Shown: piece after piece, positions 25,201 to 39,789 of the stretch
How positions within the stretch are numbered: position 1 is the stretch's first letter
How the letters are laid out: the number at the start of each line of letters is the position of its first letter
Source: Sinonovacula constricta
Lineage: Eukaryota; Mollusca; Bivalvia; Cardiida; Solecurtidae
NCBI GenBank assembly: GCA_007844125.1
Contig: CM017573.1
Coordinates: 9,594,727-9,658,726 of the forward strand
DNA length: 64,000 nucleotides
Reading direction: 5' to 3'
Made by a program: the position numbers and the translations under genes
Notes under the pieces: model-generated
What the model saw: only the letters and a program-made list of their open reading frames with translations
Databases searched by the model: none
Told to the model about the DNA's origin: nothing

Positions 25201-28200
25201 TTTAACGAAAAGTGCCGAGTTTGCCGCGGTTAACAGTGTAGCTTGCGATCATCGGAGAAGTAGCAGGCAATAACAGGAAATCTACGGCTGTTTTGCGAGG
25301 TCATATTTCATCTATCAATGCCAGTCCGTATACGAACACATACATATACATGTACACTGTGTAATTCAGGCGAGCGCGAGTTCACGAACTACATATCGAC
25401 AGTCCATGCAATACTAACCTAAAGCCAGCTTTACCTTTGCTAAGTTACGCCTCTTTCAGCACTGACGCGTGGGTCACTATTTATACGTACATAAAACCGG
25501 CGGATGGACATTCATTTTAAGGTCGTGACCCCACTGCCGGTCAAATGTGGCCCATTTACAAGCCAGTTCTTTACACATTCCAGACAAGTGTTAGTCAGGT
25601 CAGCTCTTGACCTGCCGCGTTTATTGATAACCATGTATTCACAATTATTTATTTACAGATTATGTTTAGTTAATGTGAGCTGTTGTTAGAGGCACAGCTA
25701 TACAGATATAGATCGCCATACATCAGCTCTCAGATGAAAGTATCTAATCTGGATCTACACTTTTTGCCTTTTTTGTCTTGTGAATATCAGACTATGGGGT
25801 TACAAACTACACTGCTATCATCGGTATACCCGGTTTCTTTTGTTAAGCAATACTTCGACAAACAGCTGCGAATTAGTATAAATGCCAGCTACATTTTTTA
25901 TATAATTGCAAGTTACATATTTTTGTTGCAAGCTACAATTTAAAAAAAAAACGGAATACTCGGTTCTTTTCTTTGAAACAGATCTCACAGAACAGTCTGT
26001 TCTTGTTGTTGCCAGCTACTTTATGTTAAAGTATTATAAATGCTACTTTATTTCAGGTACTGGGCTGTTGGTGCTAAGGTGCCCCGCGTGGGGAACAGGC
26101 CAACAGGGACAGCATAATGAATAAATACTGATTTTTTGTAGTTATTTTATAGGGTTTTTTGTTGTTCTTTTGCGTTTTAAGCTACGTGGGAAATGGTTTA
26201 TTATTTTCAAAATACCAAATCTAATAATAAACATGGTTTGTTTGTGTATTTGTTTGTTTATTTGTTTTTGTAGAGTAAATATTTACAATCAATGCAAAAA
26301 TAAGGATTATGTAGTTATTTTATAGTATTTTTGTTGTTCTTTTGCGTTTTAAGCTACGTGGGAAATGGTTTATTATTTTCAAAATACCAAATCTAATAAT
26401 TAACATGGTTTGTTTGTTTGTTTGTTTGTTTTAATGAGTAATGTTTTACAATAAATGCAAAAATAAACAAATTGTTCTTTGCATGTTAAAAAATCACAAT
26501 TTGTTATTAGTTTTTTTTAGAATTTTCATGTTATTGTTTAGATATATTCTTCAACCCTTTTACTAAACATTTTTCGTTTTTTTTTTAAATTAGTTCTGCT
26601 AAAATGGGTTGATTCCAGACATAAAAACTCAGGAATTAAATTTATGGCCTATGTCACTATATAATAAATCAACTTTTTAAGCTAACAACAATAATATCAA
26701 CAAAAAAGAATGAAAAAAAAATCTCAACTCTTAGAATAAAACAGATGATTTAAAAACCAAAAAACGTGCCTTAGAAAGACACACCTCCACGCACCATATA
26801 TAAAGATAATAATACTGAACCAGTACTGCTTGGAAATAGAACCCTATACTTTATCAATCATTTATAAAAAAGGTAACTATTTACGTGTTGTTAACGCAAA
26901 CCCCAAAAAAAGATTTCCCCTTATTTGCGATCGAAAATCGAATCAATCTTGGCTTTTTGTACAACTACTTGCCAATGCTATTTGAAAGACAGCACGCCCA
27001 TATAAGGCAACCTCAGAAATTGTAAATAGTCCTTCATTTCAAAAGAATCTCTCTAAAACTGTTCAATCACACAATCACGCTCTGTATCAATAGGCGGCTG
27101 AAAGGTCCCACGCCCAATAAGGAACTGGATCGATAATTGAAATTAAAATATATTACCCAAACACCCTTCCCACGCTGTCTGGTGATGAAATGTGTTTGTT
27201 TATTGGGTTTATCTGTCTATTAACAGTATTTCAGTTATCTGGAGACGGTGTCCACTTGAAGCAGATATAGTGCTGCCTTTACTGTGTATAGCATGTTTGT
27301 TTATTGGGTTTATCTGTCTATTAACAGTATTTCAGTTATCTGGAGACGGTGTCCACTTGAAGCAGATATAGTGCTGCCTTTACTGTGTATAGCATGTTTG
27401 TTTATTGGGTTTATCGTCACACCAACTGTATTTCAGTTCTCTGGAGACGGTGTCCACTTGAAGCAGATATAGTGCTGCCTTTGCTGTGTATAGCATGTTT
27501 GTTTATTGGGTTTATCTGTCTATTAACAGTATTTCAGTTATCTGGAGACGGTGTCCACTTGAAGCAGATATAGTGCTGCCTTTACTGTGTATAACATGTT
27601 TGTTTATTGGGTTTATCGTCACACCAACTGTATTTCAGTTATCTGGAGACGGTGTCCACTTGAAGCAGATATAGTGCTGCCTTTACTGTGTATAGCATGT
27701 TTGTTTGTTGGGTTTATTGCCCAAACAAGGGCAGTTCTGTAATTTGGAGATGGTGTACACATGAAACAGATATAGTGCTTCCTTCAACGTGTATAGCATG
27801 CCGGAAAGATATGGAATGATTTCACACCCAGTCACACATTGCCAACTAGTCATGGAACTACCCGTATAGTTGCTTGAGCATTAGCAAGGGAGCTATAGCC
27901 AAAGCATTTTAACGACTTTGGTAAGTCACGATCCGGGATCGAACGAGTGGCATCCCGTACCTGTCTTCTGACAACCGACGAACTATTTCAGTATGACAAC
28001 TTCCAGAACCCGGGAATATGTATTGCCGTGGCAACAAGCAAGAATGGAACAAAATGTGTTCAAGACATCAAAAATACTTCTCAAATTATGCATTATGTTA
28101 TTTGAAGAAAAAAAAATCGTTTCGAAGTTTAGTATTTGTTTGTATGTTTGAAGTCACAAGTCATTCATGGCACTTTTAAAAATCTGTTTTGTATGACCAT

Positions 28201-31200
28201 TTAATTAATGAGAAAAGAAAAAAAAAACAGTTGAACATGGATATCGCAGTACGGTATCTAAATCGAAAGGCCTACGATAATATTTTAGCGGAGACCACTA
28301 TCGCGTTTATTTTAGTGTTGGAAATACTGATATTTTGAGTATTTTTGCGATTAGTACAGTCAAAAAATAAAGTTAGTGTTCAAAATCATCTTTATAACGA
28401 CTCAATAATGGGATTATGCCAAAGGCATGCCCGAATTCCCCAAAGCAGTGGTTAGATATTGGTACGTTTATTTAATATAGGCAAACTGTCGGATCTTTAA
28501 AGTATTACTAGTCCATAAACCCGATTGAATGTTAATAAACAGATAGTTGGCATCCGGTTGTCAGACAGCATCAAGATAACACCCCGATTTAGTGCCTTGA
28601 ACCTAAACTTAATTGAGCAGTAAACTTAACATGAACACAACTTGCAAACAAGGAGTCATGTCACCGCCAGACTCAATCGGAACTCCTCGGGTAATTCCGT
28701 CCTCGGGACAATGATTCGTGAATTATCCGAGGTGTTGCGATTGCCCTAGGATGTCACTGGTGCATTTATACTGACAGAATCGCGATGTTTTTTTCGCCGG
28801 AAGAAGAATACGCCATAACATAGTTCTTTAAAAAAATGCAATAGGTGAAGTGTATAGAATTACTTCATGCTCTTTTACCTCTTTGGTAAGGAGGGGATCT
28901 ATCCGCCACCCTTCAACCCCACCCCCACCGGATCATTCCTGACTTGAGCCCGCGCGTTGATTTGAAAAAGAAGTAACTCAATTTGTATCCCCCACCCCAC
29001 CCGCACCTTTAAATGACTTGCATCTTTCACTGGCGTACAAGAACATTTATATCTCCACCTTTTATTCATAGCTACAATGTATTAAACAGCATTTCACAGG
29101 CCGTATATCAGATTTACGATTGGATTTTTTGTTGACGCAGCACAATTTTATGGGCAACAAATGCCGCCGCTAAAGACCACTACATACAGAGAAATGGATG
29201 TAAATAACGACAGGCGACGTTAGTGTGTCGCAGGACATACATGTTGGGTAAATAACGACGACCGACCTATTGCAATGTCACGGGCGGCTGTAACCGAGAG
29301 GGGTACAGTGTTGTTTTGTTGTTGTTGGGGTCCCTTTTTTCCGATTTGCAAATCCTTAACCCCTCACAGCGTGGGTTCGAGTCCTGTCGGAAAGTACACT
29401 TAAATTAAGGGAGGTCTTTCAAATGAACCAAGAGTGCATATTGGTTTGCGACCTTAAAAGTGCTATCCGACAGTTTGCCTAAAGATAATATATGTAACAA
29501 TATCTGACCTCTGTTTGCCGGGTTTGTACATAATTTCTGCAGAAAACAATAATACTTAATCTAAGGCTTTGACGATTTTAACAGTACCTCAATTTTAGAG
29601 CTCGTTAATCAACATTTAAATGTTCATTCTTTTTAAATCTATAAATAAGAACGATTGGGATTCCTTCTAAAAGTAGACATCGACGTCACAGCGGATGACG
29701 TGGATGAGCTAAACCAAAAGTGGTCACATTGTTTTCTTCGTTTAAAAATAGCTGACAGTGCAGCGTGACTCAGATAGGAAATACCTGTTTGTAACGTCGA
29801 TTATGTCGTTATGGTTCACTTTTCAGACAGACATCATTTTGCGAGATCTGTTCAGGTAAAAATAGTTTATTATGATATTTAATGAAAATATTTTTTGTCC
29901 AAACTGTCGGACACCGCCTTTAAGACAAGATAGCCATTGTCCCGAATGGCACTCGAACACACACCTGTTTATAGCTGACGATTTACATGTCAGCGACTCC
30001 AACCGCCTGGCCACAAACGTCCCGCGCAAACTGTTGATCATGCCACCAAAATGGCCAAAAATGACATTTGGGTTTGTTCTAACGTTGAGGTCAGCTCCTT
30101 TTGGACCCCTGATATTTACTTTGCCATTGACATGAGAAAACATGAAGTAAACTGGACACTAGGTACATTTGTTTAGCACCATCAATGTTTAAGACGCATG
30201 ATTCATTTAACAGATTTTCTGTTGTCGGGTTTGAATCATCGGCCGAAATTTCGGATCATGTTACAAGAAAAACACACCAAATTTTCCGAATTTGAACAAG
30301 TTTGAGCGATTCAAAACCAAGAGACAATAAAGTCCATTGTTTGTACTTTAACGGTTTGACATATGGCAAAGACTGCTGAAGATGTTCACTTTACTTTACA
30401 GAAGATCGGATTCAGGCTAAGATTCAAATCCCAAACACATACAAAGCTGTCTTTTGTATTTTGGAAGACTACGTATTAGAAACACGTGTTTTTAACTAGA
30501 ACTTAATTTCAATTGAAAAGCATGAATTTAATATCGTAATGTAATAACTAAAGTGTGTTCTTGGGTCTTTAAAGACTTCCAAGTTTATCGTACCACTATC
30601 AATTCAGTTATCTGTAGACAGTGTCCACTTGAAGCAGATATAGTGCTGCCTTCACTGTGTATAGCATGATTGTTTATTGGGTTTATCGTCCCACCAACAG
30701 TATTTCAGTTATCTGGAGATGGTGTCCACTTGAAGCAGATATAGTGCTGCCTTCACTGTGTATAGCATGTTTGTTTATTGGGTTTATCGTCCCACCAACA
30801 GTATTTCAGTTATCTCGAGACGGTGTTCACTTGAAGCAGATATAGTGCTGCCTTTACTGTGTATAGCATGTTTGTTTATTGGGTTTATCGTCCCACCAAC
30901 AGTATTTCAGTTATCTCGAGACGGTGTTCACTTGAAGCAGATATAGTGCTGCCTTTACTGTGTAAAGCATGTTTGTTTATTGGGTTTATCGTCCCACCAA
31001 CAGTATTTCAGTTATCTGGAGACGGTGTTCACTTGAAGCAGATATTGTGCTGCCTTCACTGTGTATAGCATGTTTGTTTATTGGGTTTATCGTCCCACCA
31101 ACAGTATTTCAGTTATCTGGAGACGGTGTCCACTTGAAGCAGATATAGTGCTGCCTTCACTGTGTGTAGCATGCCGTGAACACCTGGCATGATACCACAC

Positions 31201-31376
31201 CTAGTCACCTTATCCTGACACCGGTCCAACCAGTCGTGGAACTACCCTTATATTTGCTTTAGCGTTAGCAAGGGAGCTATACCACTACCATTTTTAACGA
31301 CTTTGGTATAGAAACAGAAGGTTCAGTTGCAGCTGATAGTTCCAGTATGTTTGTTGTTGTTGTTGTAGTTGTAGTT

Positions 31377-31408
<32 letters not shown>

Positions 31409-34400
31409 TGTTGTTGTTGTTGTTGTTGTTGTCGTTGTTAAATAAATCGAAGCGACCAATTCATTGCAACCATGTCCGCCCTTTTTATGTGGCGGAATAG
31501 AGTGGAGTTACAAACGGGTATGCAAGTCGGCGACTAAACTAGTTCGTTCTTGAGTACAGACAATACGTATTTCTGGGTCGTTATCTTCGATAGGATCTCG
31601 GTCATATCCAGTGCATCTATCTGACTAATCTATTTACTCTATCCCTGCTAGGTACAGGCTGACCTGCCTTATGCTGGTAAGATAGGTCCATACCAGACAA
31701 CTCACTGATAGGAGCCGCATGGTCAATAATTTCTCTATTTCCTGCAGTCTCTAGCAATAAGCTTTTAACCTAAACATGGAGTTGGCTGCACATTTCTAAG
31801 ATTTTATTCTGGCATTTTAACAAATAAGGCAATATAGGGATTATATAGCATCGGTGTGCCGATAGATCGCCGAGGGAAAACGAGATAAGGTCATTGGCGG
31901 AGGGAAATATGTAGATTTTGGTCGTTAACTGCTGATATATCGAATGCTGAGATAAATAGCGGTGTAACTCCCTATTATTTGCATCAGAGATACAGCTGCG
32001 TTGCTCTTAATAAGGTGATCGACCACTAAGAGCAAGACAGGTGTAAGTCCTTGCATTATGGTATGTGAGATACATGTATATAGCGCTCAATAGTCGATAT
32101 GTGCAAGAGCTAAAAAGTGACCAGGCTGGAATGTGTACTGATAGTATACAAGTGTTTACATCCCAGGCGCGTAGACTGACCGGTATCGCAAACTACCATG
32201 AGCCTGTGTGATGAATCGTCAGTCAGAACCTGACCTGAAAGGCTTCATTCTGACCTCAACAAGGGTGAAATACATCATTCAACTATACATACATCGGTCA
32301 TTTCCGTAATAACTCAGTTCCTCAGCTCGGGAAAGTTCGGATATTTTCGCGGTCAACATCGGCGGTTTCCGTGACGAATGGTGCTTTATCGTTGTTGCTT
32401 TTTGTGTGTGTCTTTTCTAAGTTTGACGTCAAACACTTTTATTCTTTCGTTTGTACGGAAAATGGTGGTCAATGATGGATAAAGAGTTTTAACGTTTTCT
32501 CAAACTCTTTCTCAAAATTGTTTAATTGAGTTACGATTTGTTTTCTCGAGATCCAATCTCTTAAAGGTGGAATACGACAGTTTGGATCAGATTTTTTGCT
32601 CTCAAAGAACCAAATAAATCATTGTTGCCTGCTGAAAAGATCTCGCAAAATGCTGATTATGGATGCCCTACGTCTGTGTGAAAAGCGAAGCATAACACAT
32701 CGCTCGTCATTACAAATAGGTATTTTATATCTAAGCCACACTGCACTGTTAGCTATTTTTAAACTAAGAAAACCACATGACCCGTAACTTTATAAAACAA
32801 TTCGGGTAATCCGCTCTGACGTCGATGTCTACTTTTAGCAGAAATCACACGCATGTTTATTTGACAAAGTCGGGTGAATTTTCAAAATTATAGATGAACT
32901 ATGAATGAATGGTTAAGCACAGTATCAAATGATAGTGTCCTTTTGCGTTTGGGGTCTAATAAGTCAAATCACTGGGGGTCATACTCAATCGGAACTCCTC
33001 GGGTTAGTCCGGCCTCGGGACAATTATCCCTCGAATGTATCTGGTGCAATGATACGTAATGAAATCACGATCGTTTTGTCCACCGCAAGTCGGAAGAAGA
33101 GTATGCCTAAAATGTAGTTCGCACAAAACATGAACAATAGCATCGTTTGACAGCTGCATGTATGCTGTTGTGGGTAAATTAAACCTGGATTATTAAAAAA
33201 TTGAAGCCGCCACAAATTGAAGTTTTACAGGCTTCATACTGTAGTAAGCTGTTATCCTAGCTGCCATCTTTGTTTTGACATTCTGTCACAAAAGCTGTCC
33301 CATTTAGGGAAATGACCGAGGTGATCCGACTACCTACATACATCCGAGCAATCTGATCACCTCGGCCTTTATGCTATGCAAGAGACCTCTGACATAATAA
33401 GGCGCCATCTTGGATCTACTTTGTGTGTCTTAGTTTTAATACTGGGTATTTAATGTTGACTTTTCAATTTTCCGTAAATCATATAGATTGTATTGATAAA
33501 AAAAATCGTTGTTATTGCAAGATATACTCAACTAAATGATATATATATAATTTGTTACTTTCTCGCGAACGGACACTGTTTCATAACTCAGGCGACGCAC
33601 TTTGGTGTATTCTAGAGCTATGTACGAGGTGTATTTTACGAACCATACGGAAAAACCCGAAGTTTTACGATTGACATCCGAGAGATTATTCGTGAATTAT
33701 CCGAGGTGTTCCGATTGGGGTCATACTCAGATATGACTCATTCAGGGTCAATCAGTGCGTAAGTGGTCAGTGCCACGATGTTATTTGTATGACAACGAGA
33801 CAGCCACTAAATAAACATGGGATTCTAAACAAGTAAGCATCACTGATTATTCCGCGACCGAAAGGTTCTTCTATGTAGAGATACAGAATGAACTAACCCT
33901 TTGTCTCATGAATACGCTTTTTTACGCCTTTGTTAAAGCATGCACAGTTACTACTTATCTTAGGAACGCTCTTTCGAATGCGCGGGTTCGGTCTGTTGGT
34001 AATAGGTTACCAATGAGAATGAAAATTATGTATACAGAATAACAGTGGCCTCTCTTATTTTTTTTTGTTTTCCCGGAGAATTTGCCGTGTAACAAAATAT
34101 TGGGCATGGTCTACACTAAAAATAGACCCGGTTAACAGATTTTGGATTTTTTTCCCTGGAATTTTAGGTCTAATATAAACGTACCTCTGTAAAACCTGGG
34201 ACGCCCTTGGCAAACTCGACCACCTTGACGATAGAGGGCGTCATACTCTCCGCTAGGTGGTGCCAAGACTCCGGATCTACCGCCTGCATATCGTTTCCTA
34301 CGCCGTCATACTCTCCCTGGAAAAAAAATCGGCGAAAATTCAGATTTTTTCTTATATTTTTTTTTCATTTGTAGCCTAATGAAAAAAGTAATCATAATGA

Positions 34401-37400
34401 TACTATACATGAAAAACAATGAACACATTGAATATTCGAACATGAATGTATCAAGTAAAGCATCGAAAGAAAGAAATAAAACATGTCATTCTTGGTTTTA
34501 GGTTTTGTTAAATATCATTTACAGCAGTGATGAATAATCATGTATGTCGAATCGTTACACGCATGTTTATACGCCTTTTGTAAAGTAACTGACCAACTAG
34601 AGTCATTACATCTCAAAGAAAAAAAAAGTTAACAAATAAAATTTATTTATTTATATTTATTAATACGTACAGGTGCTTAAATTAGTATACATGCGCATTT
34701 TTGACACGTGGTTAAACCACAATTGTAGCTTTCCAGAAGAACTACTTTTTTTCGCTTGATTTTTTACTGCTTTTCAATTCTCACAGCCTGTAAATTCCCT
34801 GGTCAAAAATGTCACATTCGAAATATTATGAAGAAAATCACTTATTTAAATTATTAAACCCACCTTATTATTTGTAGTTTGGACTTTTCCGGCGGTGCAC
34901 TCATATGCGGTGACTATTTCGCATATTAATCCGCGGTCGTAGTCCGTTAAAGAGTCCTGTTCAAAACTGGTCTCTTTAACCTTCATGCGCTGCTGTTCAT
35001 CTCTCCTTCTTTCTCGGTTCTCTTCTATCAATTTTCGCTTGGCAAGCCTTTGTTTGTCGTTCAGAACGACTGAAATAGAAAATAGTTTAAGAATAAAATA
35101 AGAAATCAATTTAACAATGACAAGTTCAACAGATAATAGACCCAGAAATACTTCAGACACCACTAAACACATCGTAAATATGTAGCTCAAGAAATCAGCA
35201 ACTTTCGATAAGTATAATCAGTCTTAGGAGAACGCCAGGCACATTGCCAACAGATCTACGTGGTTGTAAGTCAATCTGTTTCTTCCTGTCCGTCTGTTTG
35301 TCAGTTGCCAGTACATCTACCGATCAGTCCGAATACATGTACACATTTCCATGTGTAAGTCAGTAAGTCAGTACATTTCCATTGTGTTTCACCTGCCTGG
35401 CTTTACAATAAGCACTACCATTCGCATCTTCTTCGGCTCTTTCCGAACATAATCGGAAAAGAACGTAAAATAACGGAGATGCTTTTAATATAAGCATTCC
35501 TTTCACCGTTCATATGGATCCGAAAGTCTAACAGCACTAAGTCCGGGTTTTATTTTTGTTTGTATTGAGATACATCGCAGCGACCAATTATGATGACATT
35601 ATAGTGACGTCCAGCTGTTTTTGGTGGAGGAAGACCCCAGACAAATGTCTGAGTACAACCACCGGCGCATCGCAGGTCAGCTGGAAGACCTTCCGACATT
35701 AGGTCCATCGTCCCGAGTCTATTCGTCTGTTCGGTCATTGGTAGACAGGACTCTGTTCAACGCCCTTCAATCCCACAGACTAACAAAATGCCTGTCTGGC
35801 TGCCTTCCCATCTGTTTGTCCGTTTCCTGTATTCCCATATACTCTTCCGCCGGAATTACAAGACCCCTTAGTTGGGGAATGGGTTCTAGACGTATTGTTC
35901 GTTTGGTTATTGTTGGGTTAGGCTTGAAAAACGCATCTCATAAAAAAGTTCTTCCATTCACTTCCTGTCCCTCCATAATTTCGTCTTTCGGACGTGTCCG
36001 CCTTACGAGCCTGCTTGTGGGGGTTCGGATTTAGATTTTATGTGTTGTTGTCGTGTTGTGTAAGTGTACTTTGTATTTGTGGATTAAAGGTGATATCCGA
36101 CAGTTTGATATCAAAAATATTTCATTAATAATCTTAAAAAACTACTGTTACGTGAACAGACATCGCAAAATGCTGTTTATTGATGTCCAACACCTGTATG
36201 AAAAGTGAACCATAACGCCACAGTCGTCATTACAAACATGAATTACCTATCTGAGCCACGCTGCACACTTAGCTATTTTTAAACAAAGAAAACCACGTGA
36301 CCACTTATGTTTGAGCTCATCCAAGTCATCCGCTGTGGTCTCGATGTCTATTTTGGCAAGAATTCCATTCGTTCTTATTTTTTGATTTGAACAGAATTAA
36401 CATTTTAAAGTGTTGATTAACGAGTTTTACTGCCATGAAATTGAGATACTGTTTAAAATCGTCAGAGCTTAGACTAAAGTATGATTGTTTCTGCAGAAAT
36501 TATGCACAAATACCCCAAACTGAGGTCAGATACAGATATTGTCTTATTATAAGATATAGGCAAACTGTCGGATACCACTTTTAAGGATCTGGTAATATGC
36601 GATTAAAAACTGGTTGTGGGTTTAAAATAATATACACATGTAGATCATATGATGCATAACCGCACCAATAAGGTTAGGCCACGCGCAGTACGTCCGTCTA
36701 CCATAGAATGTGTACCATAGTGACCTTATTGTTCATCTCTTACGAACCACTGGTCAGCCCCAAGGTCGAGGCCTGGTGCAAAGGTGGACTGGGGGCAACA
36801 TTACAACGTCCGACAGTCGGACCGTAGATAATTAATTGGCTCAATTCTGACCGCAGTTAATTAATTTGGTATGTGGGTTGCGCGGAAGGCACACGGCAGG
36901 ATCACTAATGACCCGGCTTGCTAACAGATACAGGTCTCTAAAGCCTCAGCCCGAAGCAACTGGTTAGCGTAAAGTTGTGTTTATTTTTCTCTCTCCTACG
37001 TTTTTTTTTCTTTCTGTTGGTAAATGGATTGTTTTCAAACTTCATAATGAAAAAACGGTGGTAACTAAGATAAAAAAAAAATATTTCTATCTCTAAGAAT
37101 GTACAAGATAAAGTTCTTCGTTCATATAAATAGTGCCATAGAAAAAGAGATATCATGGACGGAAAAGTGTTTATTTGTTTTCATATTGATTTTTTAACCT
37201 AAAGCTTACAACAAACAACTATGACATTCATTCAACAAAATTAATAATATTCAATAAACAAATTTCGACTTGATATTCCAACTTGACCAATCATTTGCAT
37301 GATAGCAATTGTAATCTCGAGCCCAAAGTTGTGTAGTCTCGAACCCAAAGTTGTGTAATCTCGAACACCCAAAGTTGTGTAATCTCGAACCCAAAGTTAT

Positions 37401-39758
37401 CTAACCTCGAACCAAAAAACTCGGTAGCAGTAAAATATATCTACTGATATATGTAATGACGTTTTCAAACAGAAATACCAGGGATCTGCAAAACGTTGTT
37501 ATAAATCCATATGGCGGCTGTTACACTCTTTTACTAAACGAGTGTATACAAGTGTGCAGCCTGTTGTTTGACGTCATGGATACTCGTTCTCATAAATTAT
37601 AAGCGACCTAATATATAATAACTTTTAATCGACTTATACAAGCCTTCTTAAAAGCAGACAACTAGTCTAACGCAGTGAGTGCAGAAAGTGAGTATAGCAA
37701 ATAAAAGAAAAATAGTCAACTTACGGTCCGTGGCCATGCCGACTTCAATACACTTGACAAATCTGCATTCTTGACATTGATTTCTTGTTGTTTTATCTAT
37801 GATACAGTTGCTGTTCCATTTACAATGGTACTTCAGGTTCTTTTGAATTGTTCTCCGGAAAAAGCCCTGCAAAAACAGAGAATTTTCATTGATATTGCCA
37901 AATGATAGTGTATTAATAGAAATTCCATTACTTTTCTTCCATAATTGCAGCAGTAGTACCAACTGCGGCAACCGCAAACTCGCTAAAAATCCGCTAGAAC
38001 GGACTTGTTTGAGGTCGGGTAACGGCTTGGGTTCGGGTCACGGCCTGGATGAAAGATTTCCTGGGTTAAGTTCTTCAAAATGACCTACATTGAGTCGGTG
38101 GTTCAATTCACGCATTTGTTTCTAGTTTTTTACATATTCCATTGATAGCGGAGCGATGCCACAATGACTAATATTGTCGCTTCTAGGTTCACGTCAAAAT
38201 AAAGACAAGTCAAAATAAAGACACGTCAACATAAAGGAAAAAAAAGCTCAAAGAATGGTTTAAAGCTTGTCTCATTGTGCACATATCGGCAGTTCAACTG
38301 ACCATTTCCATCAATGTCCTGTGTATTCATAGAATACGACAAGCCTAAAGACGTCACTGTCTATTTATAGAGTGCGACAATCCATGTGACGTCATTGTCT
38401 ATTTTTAAAAATTCAACAAGTGTAGTGACGTAACCATCTATTCTTAGAAGCAGCTTACCTTGCATCCCTCACACGTCATGCACCGGTAGTGGTACCCGGT
38501 CGCTGCATCTCCGCAAACAACACAGGGCTCGGGACCATTCGTGACGTCCATGTAACTAGGTATATATGGCACTCCTGAAAATTGAAAGGATATACGTACA
38601 GTATTGTTGTTTCTCGGTGAAGGGTGTGCGTTTCTTAAACAGGGCAGACGTTTTCGTTTGAAATGCATTCTCACAATTCCATTTTGATTATACATATACA
38701 CATGTCTAGTAAGAGAGAGGGTGAAAATGGCTTTTCTGTAGTGCTTTAGAATGTTTCATGTTAAATGCCTCTAAATCTTTACTTCTTCAGAATATTTTCA
38801 ATTAAAATAGGTTCTAGGGAAAAAAACTAAACAAAAAGACTAATTAAATACTCAAAAATATAGACATATGCAAGAATGTAAATATTTATAGGTCAAGGCC
38901 ACTTGGTGGCACACTCCCATAAACATTGAAACCGGATGCTCATAACATACATACGCAAGAATGTCATTGTTTATAGAGGGTGGTCAATAAATGGTCAACT
39001 ACATTAAACATAGAAATCATCAAATTGCCGCCTAACGTACTGTAAAAAATCAAAGCTAAGAAATAGTTTACGTTCTACCTGGCTAAGCCGCCATGTTTGT
39101 TTATATTTCTAAACGTCGTGTGCTATTGGGTTCTATGGAAACGCCTGTTTCGTGTCAAGCTGGCCAATAAAAATACGGGTCAATGAAAAAACATCATACG
39201 TCATTACGTCATGGTTACGTCATGGCTAAGTCATGAGCTATTTGCTAAAATGTATTGATGGCTAAGATTATTTGAAATCGCGGTGTGATTCAATTTTATG
39301 ACTACATACAATAACTGTTAATTGTTGTTTTATGTCTGTTTTTTAGTTTAAACATACTTTATTTCAAATATTTTACATGATTTTACATAGAGTATACAAT
39401 GCAAATGAAAAAGGATTGAAACGAAAGCTTAAGCTTATCGTGTTTCTCTCCCAGCACAATAATATACGATGTATATGTTTTTGTTGTTGTTTATTTGCAA
39501 ATTAAAACTTATTTGTTCACCGACGATTGACAGTTCTCTTTAATTATGTAAAGGAACCCTGACAATCCATTTCCTATGAAGAGCCAGTTCTCTGATATAT
39601 TTTCTCTGGGCTTGCGCAGTGAATATTCTTGTTAAAAATCTGAAGTTCGATCCCTGCTCCCTTCATATCGAGAGCTTTAAACACTTGAAGTTGTTTTTTT
39701 TTATTTATTTCCTTATAAATATGGGTGTAGGCGCATAATCAGCAAAATATGAACAAAA

Positions 39759-39789
<31 letters not shown>

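Larger units (their letters stand above)
21075..34184 (-). other. NR1A intron 5
   Basis: 13,110 bp between the exons for helix 3 and helices 4-9. Besides the elements listed separately it is AT-rich and non-coding: about 21.1-23.2 kb, 25.0-27.1 kb (apart from an AGGTCA palindrome and a tandem duplication), 30.0-30.6 kb and 31.4-32.5 kb hold nothing I recognise. A fragment at about 21230-21285 (cagacaaatatctgggtaga) is a piece of SINE-B. Confidence 0.85.
35070..37724 (-). other. NR1A intron 3
   Basis: 2655 bp. Contains a SINE-B copy, a complete TTAA-MITE and a 22-bp minisatellite, each listed separately. The rest (35.1-35.5, 36.6-37.3, 37.4-37.7 kb) has no recognisable feature. Confidence 0.9.

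Noticed and set aside
35621..36034. 137-codon plus-strand frame in intron 3
   Set aside because: Its first third is SINE-B sequence and the remainder has no recognisable features.
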